Assembly (NCBI GenBank): GCA_019247755.1
Contig: JAFBAM010000033.1
Location: 1 to 6,727, forward strand
Length of the DNA stretch: 6,727 nucleotides
Direction of reading: 5' to 3'
DNA from: Sphingomonas sp.
Lineage (GTDB): Bacteria; Pseudomonadota; Alphaproteobacteria; Sphingomonadales; Sphingomonadaceae
Of the stretch, positions 1-5,617 are shown piece after piece. The notes beneath the pieces are model-generated. The model had not been told where the DNA came from and did no database searches. It saw only the letters and a program-made list of their open reading frames with translations. The number at the start of each line of letters is the position of its first letter. The first letter of the stretch is position 1. The translations under genes were made by a program, and so were the position numbers.

Positions 1-1
1 T

Positions 2-1354
2 GGGATCGCCATCGTAGGCATCGGCTATTGGCCGGGTATCATGATCGATGACGCTCGCTGGCAGTACCAGCAGGCGATCGATAATGCCTATGAGGACTGG
101 CACCCACCGCTGATGGCGTGGATCTGGCGTCGCCTCATGTTCCTTCAGCCTGGCCCTGGGCCAATGTTGCTCCTTCAACTCGCACTGCTGTGGGGCGGAA
201 CCGCGCTGATCGCCTGGTGGGCCGTGCAGAAAGGGCGGCCGCGCCTTGCAGTCGCGCTGGCGCTCACGGGGTGGCTGCCCGTGCCGATGGCACTTTCAGG
301 CACCGTGACCAAGGATTGCCTGATGGCTGGGGCGCTGATGATGGCGACCGGGCTCGCGCTGGTGCGTGGTCTTGCTGATACTAGGATCAAGCGTTTGGCC
401 GCCAGCCTAGCGTCGTGTGTTTTGATTGTTTTCGCCGCCGCGCTTCGTCTCAACGCAGTGTTTGCTTGCGTGCCCCTGCTGCTCGCGATTTTACCGGAGC
501 AGCTGACTCGCACGACACCTCGAATGCTTGCATCCGGAATCGTGACTACCCTCTTACTGCTTGCGGTCGGTCCGGCCATCGACGCGGCGCTGCGAGCCGA
601 AGACATGGACGTCGACCTCTCGCTTATCATCTTCGACCTCGGCGGGATCACCGAACATAGTGGCGTGTCCGTGTTCCCCGATCTGGGGATACCCGATCCG
701 GTAGCGACCAATCATCGCTGTTACGACCCCATCGGATGGGACAGCTACTCGAACTGGGCGAAGGCGCCCTGCCCGCTTGGTTTTGAGCCGTTCCAGAACA
801 AGAAGGACGAAGGCGACCTCAGCCCGGTCTCGATCTGGCTTCAGGCCATCCTTCATCACCCGCTCGCTTACGCGGAGCACCGGCTCACCCACTTCAATCT
901 GGCAACGTCATTCATCGTTCGAAGAGAGCCAGCATCTCCCGCCTGGTTGCAATCGGCGCCGAACCCCTGGGGCTACTCTGTGAAATCCAGAGCCGTCATA
1001 CCTGCGCTCACGGCATCGGCCGACGCTAGCACCAAAACGCCATTAGGCTGGCCGATTTTCTGGATCAGCCTTGCGCTGGCAGCAGCTCTGGCGGGCGCAA
1101 CGGCGAGAATGCCAAAGGTCGTGATTGCACTCGCGGCCTCAGCCTGCGTTTACGGGCTGAGTTTCCTAATCGTCGGCGTCGCGGTCGGAATGCGTTATTA
1201 CTTCTGGACGATCAGCGGAGGCGCCGTTGCGGCCGTGTTGGTCCTTGGCGAACTGATATCTAGCGAGAAGTTACCGGCCATCCGTAAGTTCGCCACACCT
1301 GTGCTCGTCGTGGCAGTACCGCTGGCCCTCGCAATCCTCGCGAGGGTATTGTGA
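2..1354 (+). CDS. Polytopic membrane protein, GT-C glycosyltransferase-like (5' partial)
   Basis: The frame is open to the left edge. The ATG at 41 has no ribosome binding site, and the 13 codons before it read as the end of a hydrophobic helix followed by PG, so the true start lies outside the window. Numbering from that ATG: the first loop holds Asp3-Asp4, a WQYQQA segment and DWHPP (19-23). An acidic pair after the first membrane helix is typical of GT-C enzymes, which move sugars from polyprenyl-phosphate donors at the periplasmic face. Hydrophobic helices lie near 42-62, 68-87, 93-110, 118-151 and 163-184. A periplasmic loop of about 150 residues follows, with Cys227 and Cys244 placed for a disulfide, and then helices near 336-355, 359-383, 386-405 and 417-437. 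A KD pair (91-92) and RYYFW (385-389) look like family signatures. The next gene starts 47 bp downstream, so co-transcription is plausible. The GT-C assignment is inferred from motifs and topology; acceptor and donor are unknown. It could also be a polymerase or a non-catalytic membrane protein. Confidence 0.72.
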   Translation, partial: GIAIVGIGYWPGIMIDDARWQYQQAIDNAYEDWHPPLMAWIWRRLMFLQPGPGPMLLLQLALLWGGTALIAWWAVQKGRPRLAVALALTGWLPVPMALSGTVTKDCLMAGALMMATGLALVRGLADTRIKRLAASLASCVLIVFAAALRLNAVFACVPLLLAILPEQLTRTTPRMLASGIVTTLLLLAVGPAIDAALRAEDMDVDLSLIIFDLGGITEHSGVSVFPDLGIPDPVATNHRCYDPIGWDSYSNWAKAPCPLGFEPFQNKKDEGDLSPVSIWLQAILHHPLAYAEHRLTHFNLATSFIVRREPASPAWLQSAPNPWGYSVKSRAVIPALTASADASTKTPLGWPIFWISLALAAALAGATARMPKVVIALAASACVYGLSFLIVGVAVGMRYYFWTISGGAVAAVLVLGELISSEKLPAIRKFATPVLVVAVPLALAILARVL

Positions 1355-1401
1355 ACCAAAGGTCATTGGCCCAGGTGCCAATTCCACAGTAGCAGCCGTC
1401 C

Positions 1402-4400
1402 ATGGTTGAGCGGCAAATCTTCCATGACCCGACTGGTCGTCGTCGCCGACGGTTCACCCTCGCTGTCGCGCTGTTCGTCTTGCTAAATCTACTGGTTGTC
1501 GCGGCATTATTTGCGACCATCCGCGTAGTACCGGCGCAGACCCCTTTGCCGGTGGCGCTCGAGCATGGTTTGCCGCAACCCTCGCCGAAGACCACGCTGC
1601 TGAGCAGGACGACACGCAGGATCGACCGCGCGATTCGTCAGCTGCTCGGCACTCAACCGCCAACAGCACAGCAGGTCGGCGCCCGCCGGGCGACCGCCGC
1701 TGCAACAGCCATGAGCAGGCCACTTTACGTTGGTTTCTACGTGCCGTGGGACCAAAGTTCGACCGCCAGCCTTCAGCGGCACATCGGCGATATGGATTGG
1801 CTGGCGCCGCTCTGGGTCACGGTGACCGGGCCGAGCCACCAGTTCAACGTCCTGCCCGACCGCGACGGCCGTGCAATCATCAACGTGACGAAGCACCGCC
1901 CGCTTATTCTGCCTGTCGTTCAGAATTTCGCCAACGGGGTGGTCGACCAATCAGGCATTCAGGCGATGCTCGCCGAACCCAGGCTCCGACGACACTTCCT
2001 CGATCAGCTGGAAGCGTTTCTTGCTTCCAATTACGCCTCCGGCGCTGTCTTCGATTTCGAACAGCTCGATAGGGCGAGCCAAGCGCACTATCTCGAGCTG
2101 CTGCGCGAAGCCCGCGAGCGCTTCACGAAGCACCACTGGCTCATCACCGTCGCCGTCCCCGTCGATCAGCAATGGGACCTGCGTCGCTTCGCGGCGCTCG
2201 CCGACAAGGTTTTCATCATGGCCTACGACGAGCATTCGAACGACGGGCCTGCTGGCCCCATTGCGTCGCAGCAGTGGTGGCTGAGCTCCGTCGCGGGGGC
2301 CCTACGGCAGATACCCCGCGACAAGGCGATCGTGACCATCGGCAATTATGCCTACAACTGGCACGACGGCACGGGCGACCCCGTCGACGTGGAGGAGGCT
2401 TGGGTCGATGCGGGCGACAGCGAAACTCGCCCCGCCTTCGATCGGGTGTCGGGTAACAGCACCTTCGCTTACGACGACGAGAACGGGCATCCGCACGTCG
2501 TCTGGCTGCTCGACGCCGCAAGCGCGTTCAACGAACTGACGGTCCTTCAACGCGCGGGCATTCGGGAGTTCGGCCTGTGGCGGCTCGGCAGTGAGGATCC
2601 GGACCTGTGGTCGATCTTCGGACGAACCGTCGCCGCACCCCTCAAGGCCGACGGCCTTACCTATCTTCGCCGGGGAACTAACGTCGACATCGAGGGTCCC
2701 GGCGAGATCCTCCGGATCACAGCCCTTCCGACGTCGGGTGAGCGTCGGCTGACCCTGGACAAGACGGGCCTGGTCACAAACGTGGATTTCCTTCGCGTCC
2801 CCCGCCCTTTCACGATTACGCGAACGGGATATCGGCCGGGTGCAATCGCGCTGACCTTCGACGACGGTCCCGACCCGCGCTGGACCGCTAGCATTCTCGA
2901 CATCCTGAAGGAGAAGCAGGTCCCGGCAACCTTCTTCATTGTCGGGGAGAATGCGCTGACCGAGCGCGGGCTGCTCGAACGAATGATCCGCGAGGGCCAC
3001 GAGGTCGGTAGCCACACTTATACCCACCCCAACCTCGCGAACGCCGACGACACGCGAACGATGTTCGAACTCAATGCGACGCAGCGGCTGTTCCAAGCCT
3101 TTACAGGGCGCACGCTGAAGCTGTTCCGGGCTCCATTCTTTGGTGACGCCGAGCCAACCACGGCCGACGAAATCGTGCCCGCATGGGAAGCGCAAAGCCA
3201 CGGCTATTTATCTGTCGGCCTGCACGTCGACAGTGAGGATTGGCAGCGACCGGGCGTGCCAACGATCGTCAATAACGTGGTGTCGGGCGCGCTCAAGAAC
3301 GACCGCTGTGACAGTCCTGCCGAAGTGCAGTGCAGCCACAACGTCGTGTTGCTCCACGATTCCGGCGGAGACCGTTCGCAGACGATCGCGGCGCTTCCGA
3401 TCATCATCGACACCCTGCGCGCCAAGGGATACCGCTTCGTCCCGGTCTCCGAGCTTGCCGGGCTGTCCGCACAGCAAGCCATGCCGCCCCTTTCTCCGGC
3501 CGATCACGCCGCTGCTCGCGTCGATCTCGCCGCCTTCGAATTGCTCGGATTCTTCATCCGCGCGTTAAGCTTCGTCTTTGCTGCCGCGATCATATTGGGG
3601 GTCGCTCGCGCGCTGTTCCTCGCGGGACTTGGCCTGCTTTCCGCGTGGAAGGACCGGCGGCGTGTCCGGCCTGCCATCGTTCCGGAGCTTACTGTCAGCG
3701 TGCTGATCCCGGCCTTCAACGAAGAGCGGGTCATCGAACGCTCGGTCGCGCAGATCCTCCGGAGCAAGGACGTGCACATTGAGGTGATTGTCATCGATGA
3801 CGGTTCTCGCGACCGCACGTCTGAAATCGTTCGTGACGCGTTCGGCGATGACAAGCGCGTCCGCCTGCTGATGATCGAGAATGGTGGCAAGGCTCGGGCG
3901 CTGAATCGCGGCTTGGAGCTGGCGACAAGCGAGATCGTAATCGCGCTCGACGCCGACACCCAATTCGAGCCGGAGACGATTGCCCGCCTCGCTCGTTGGT
4001 TCAGCGCTGATGAAAAGCTCGGTGCCGTGGCTGGCAATGCCAAGGTCGGCAACCGGATCAACATCATCACGAAGTGGCAAGCGCTAGAATATATTACCGC
4101 GCAGAACCTCGAGCGGCGAGCATTGGCGCGGCTCGGCGCAATGACCGTAGTGCCCGGTGCAATCGGCGCCTGGAGGAAACAGGCAATTCTAGATGTCGGG
4201 GGCTATCCGCCTGAAACCTTAGCGGAAGATCAGGACCTCACGATCGCGATTCAGCGCGCCGGCTGGAAAGTAACCTACGATCAGGGGGCAATAGCATGGA
4301 CCGAAGCGCCCCAAACCCTTCACCAACTGGCCCGGCAGCGTTTTCGCTGGGCGTTCGGCACCATCCAGTGTCTCTGGAAGCACAAGCGCGTCATCGCGAC

Positions 4401-4809
4401 CGGAAAGCCGCCCGGCCTCGCCTTCCTCGGTCTTCCGCAAGCGATTCTTTTCCAGCTTCTTTTCGCTTTGGTCTCTCCGATCATCGACCTTGCGCTAGTC
4501 GTGAATATCGTGAGCACGATCCTGTCCATCGAGGAGCACGGGTACACAGCCGTGAGCGGGGACCTGCACCGCGTTGCCCTATTCTGGCTACTGTTCGCCG
4601 CGATCGACATCACGGCCGCGCTTATCGCTATCGCCCTTGAGAGGCGCGAAGACTGGAGCCTGATGGTGTGGCTCATCCCGCAGCGCTTCGTCTACCGCCA
4701 GACGATGTATTATGTCGTCATCAAGGCGATCGTGCAGGCTCTCCGGGGTCCGCGCGTCGGCTGGTCTTCGATCGCTCGCTCGGGCAAAGTTCAAGTCAGG
4801 ACGGCCTGA
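1402..4809 (+). CDS. Trifunctional envelope polysaccharide enzyme: GH18-like + NodB deacetylase + processive GT2
   Basis: The ATG at 1402 is the first start after an in-frame TAG at 1390-1392; no clear Shine-Dalgarno precedes it. A short Arg-rich N-terminus (RRRRR, 13-17) and a helix (18-40) anchor the chain. Residues about 107-410 resemble GH18 of the YaaH type: FDFE with Asp218 and Glu220, MAYDEH (273-278) and Trp393. A linker of about 70 residues leads to a polysaccharide deacetylase domain (about 480-690) with all five motifs: TFDDGPD (485-491; base Asp487, metal ligand Asp488), SHTYTH (537-542; His538, His542), RAPFF (576-580), DSEDW (610-614) and LLHD (650-653). A hydrophobic segment (714-746) returns the chain to the cytoplasm. 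The GT2 domain (about 764-1000) has IPAFNEE (769-775), IDDGS (798-802), DAD (850-852), ED (942-943) and QRFRW (979-983), the signature of processive synthases such as PgaC, cellulose and hyaluronan synthases. Membrane helices fill 1005-1110. Inferred role: polymerising and exporting an amino-sugar polymer, then de-N-acetylating and perhaps trimming it in the periplasm. Domain calls are strong; the polymer identity is not known. Confidence 0.93.
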   Translation: MVERQIFHDPTGRRRRRFTLAVALFVLLNLLVVAALFATIRVVPAQTPLPVALEHGLPQPSPKTTLLSRTTRRIDRAIRQLLGTQPPTAQQVGARRATAAATAMSRPLYVGFYVPWDQSSTASLQRHIGDMDWLAPLWVTVTGPSHQFNVLPDRDGRAIINVTKHRPLILPVVQNFANGVVDQSGIQAMLAEPRLRRHFLDQLEAFLASNYASGAVFDFEQLDRASQAHYLELLREARERFTKHHWLITVAVPVDQQWDLRRFAALADKVFIMAYDEHSNDGPAGPIASQQWWLSSVAGALRQIPRDKAIVTIGNYAYNWHDGTGDPVDVEEAWVDAGDSETRPAFDRVSGNSTFAYDDENGHPHVVWLLDAASAFNELTVLQRAGIREFGLWRLGSEDPDLWSIFGRTVAAPLKADGLTYLRRGTNVDIEGPGEILRITALPTSGERRLTLDKTGLVTNVDFLRVPRPFTITRTGYRPGAIALTFDDGPDPRWTASILDILKEKQVPATFFIVGENALTERGLLERMIREGHEVGSHTYTHPNLANADDTRTMFELNATQRLFQAFTGRTLKLFRAPFFGDAEPTTADEIVPAWEAQSHGYLSVGLHVDSEDWQRPGVPTIVNNVVSGALKNDRCDSPAEVQCSHNVVLLHDSGGDRSQTIAALPIIIDTLRAKGYRFVPVSELAGLSAQQAMPPLSPADHAAARVDLAAFELLGFFIRALSFVFAAAIILGVARALFLAGLGLLSAWKDRRRVRPAIVPELTVSVLIPAFNEERVIERSVAQILRSKDVHIEVIVIDDGSRDRTSEIVRDAFGDDKRVRLLMIENGGKARALNRGLELATSEIVIALDADTQFEPETIARLARWFSADEKLGAVAGNAKVGNRINIITKWQALEYITAQNLERRALARLGAMTVVPGAIGAWRKQAILDVGGYPPETLAEDQDLTIAIQRAGWKVTYDQGAIAWTEAPQTLHQLARQRFRWAFGTIQCLWKHKRVIATGKPPGLAFLGLPQAILFQLLFALVSPIIDLALVVNIVSTILSIEEHGYTAVSGDLHRVALFWLLFAAIDITAALIAIALERREDWSLMVWLIPQRFVYRQTMYYVVIKAIVQALRGPRVGWSSIARSGKVQVRTA

Positions 4810-4847
4810 TTAGGGTCTGGCTGCAGGCGCTGCCCGAGATGTACGGC

Positions 4848-5171
4848 TCATCTCTTGTAACGGCGCTGGAAAGAAGGTCGCAGCTGCGGGTTGCGAATGC
4901 AATTATCGAACCCGATCCAGTCAACGCGATAGCCTCCGCGCCCAGCATTCCTGTTGCACATTTGCACCCGCCAATGCGGGGGCCGTGTCGCGGAGACATA
5001 GCCGAGCGAGCGCTTCATCGCGGACCGCTGCTGAGACATGCACCGCGTCTGCCACTGACAGTTGACGCCAATGTTCAGGGCGACAGCATCGTAAAGCATC
5101 GGGCGCGCGCCAGCGTGCGCGGGTAGCGACAGCACGATCAGCGCCGTCGAAGCCCCCAAAATCCACTTCAT
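4848..5171 (-). CDS. Small secreted basic four-cysteine protein, function unknown
   Basis: A 107-residue protein. An upstream in-frame ATG at 5198 would add nine residues before the signal peptide. The ATG at 5171 is preferred because a GAGG ribosome binding site sits 5 nt before it and the protein then begins directly with a Sec signal peptide: Met-Lys, a hydrophobic core (about 4-17) and a probable signal peptidase I site after Ala-His-Ala (18-20). The mature part has four cysteines (38, 44, 72, 91), an even number that would allow two periplasmic disulfides. It is strongly basic, with 14 Arg and 2 Lys against 3 Asp and no Glu after residue 20. It is also rich in Trp and Asn (W40, W67, W85; CNRN at 72-75; NCIRN at 90-94). 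I do not recognise a named domain. It looks like a conserved hypothetical protein of sphingomonads, but that is recall, not a search. It lies downstream of the pilin gene, behind a terminator, and converges on the trifunctional enzyme gene. A structural or polymer-binding role would be a guess. Confidence 0.72.
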   Translation of the reverse strand: MKWILGASTALIVLSLPAHAGARPMLYDAVALNIGVNCQWQTRCMSQQRSAMKRSLGYVSATRPPHWRVQMCNRNAGRGGYRVDWIGFDNCIRNPQLRPSFQRRYKR

Positions 5172-5176
5172 GAACG

Positions 5177-5181
5177 CCTCA
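5177..5181 (-). promoter_or_regulatory. Ribosome binding site that sets the start of the 107-residue protein
   Basis: Read on the minus strand, TGAGG lies 5 nt before the ATG at 5171. No comparable purine-rich site was found for the in-frame ATG at 5198, so this site supports the shorter form that starts with the signal peptide. Confidence 0.6.
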
Positions 5182-5240
5182 AACGATAGAACAGCCATTG
5201 AGTGCCAGAAAATCGTTGCGGCGCCGTTTACTCACAAAGG

Positions 5241-5273
5241 AAAACGGCGGCGCCAACTGGCACCGCCGCTTTT
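5241..5273 (-). terminator. Intrinsic terminator of the Flp pilin gene
   Basis: On the minus strand the transcript would fold into a GC-rich stem of about 10 bp, CGGCGGTGCC and GGCGCCGCCG, with a four-base AGTT loop and one G-U pair. It is preceded by AAAA(G) and followed by TTTT. It begins 23 nt after the pilin stop codon. The A and T runs on both sides mean it could also act on plus-strand transcripts, though there the G-U pair becomes a C-A mismatch. It should separate the abundant pilin message from the small secreted protein gene beyond it. Confidence 0.82.
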
Positions 5274-5296
5274 GTGCGCAATACTGAAACGAAGGC

Positions 5297-5458
5297 TTAG
5301 TTGAGCGAGTTCGACACGTTGTTGAATGTCGTGTTCAGCTTGTTGCCGATGCCCTGCATCGCACCAATCGCCGCAACGGCGATCAGCGCAGCAATCAGGC
5401 CGTACTCGATGGCCGTCGCACCTTCTTCGTTCCTAAACAGCTTCAAAAACTTCGCCAT
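5297..5458 (-). CDS. flp: Flp family type IVb pilin
   Basis: A 53-residue prepilin, too short for many gene callers. The N-terminus MAKFLKLFRNEEG is a short, basic type IVb leader. It is followed by ATAIEYGLIAALIAVAAIG, which holds the conserved Glu18-Tyr19 pair and starts the hydrophobic assembly helix. A TadV/CpaA-type prepilin peptidase would cut after Gly13 and leave a mature subunit of about 40 residues with an Asn-rich C-terminus (NTTFNNVSNSLN). Flp subunits polymerise into thin surface pili used for adhesion and biofilm formation and are assembled by the Tad/Cpa machinery in the inner membrane and periplasm. No tad or cpa genes are in this window, so the pilin either sits apart from its locus or is an extra copy. 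The start is supported by GGGAG 7 nt upstream, and the gene is closed by a strong terminator, so it is probably transcribed alone. Its length and motif match the family closely. Confidence 0.95.
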   Translation of the reverse strand: MAKFLKLFRNEEGATAIEYGLIAALIAVAAIGAMQGIGNKLNTTFNNVSNSLN

Positions 5459-5464
5459 TTCTGG

Positions 5465-5470
5465 TCTCCC
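5465..5470 (-). promoter_or_regulatory. Ribosome binding site of the Flp pilin gene
   Basis: GGGAGA on the minus strand ends 6 nt before the ATG at 5458. It is a strong match to the anti-Shine-Dalgarno sequence, in line with a highly expressed pilin. It fixes the start that gives the conserved short leader. Confidence 0.65.
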
Positions 5471-5617
5471 ACCTTGGGTCCGAAGGGTATGACCCCTGGC
5501 CTGCGCAACCCCGACCCGGCGTAGGCTGGGCGCAATTTGCGTCGGTTCTGGTTGAAGATTCGTTAAAATGCGCAGCGCTAATATGAACTTTTGTTAGGCA
5601 CAGCGTCCCGCTACGGG

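Noticed and set aside
2302..3201. A 299-codon minus-strand open frame opposite the GH18/NodB coding region
   Set aside because: The plus strand here encodes clear deacetylase motifs. The antisense product shows no domain, signal or start site and fits a codon-bias shadow.
3504..4080. Two overlapping minus-strand frames of 171 and 188 codons opposite the GT2 region
   Set aside because: Both are shadows of the strongly conserved glycosyltransferase coding sequence; neither product has recognisable motifs.
4668..5126. A 152-codon plus-strand frame spanning the end of the trifunctional gene and the small secreted protein gene
   Set aside because: It overlaps two better supported genes, and its product has no signal peptide or domain.
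5172..5240. Possible sigma-70 or sigma-54 promoter before the small secreted protein gene (TTGTGA, TGGCAC)
   Set aside because: The -35-like TTGTGA has no acceptable -10 at 16-18 bp, and TGGCAC lacks the matching -12 element.
5301..5492. A 63-codon plus-strand frame across the pilin gene
   Set aside because: It is exactly antisense to the Flp pilin, whose prepilin motif, ribosome binding site and terminator all lie on the minus strand.
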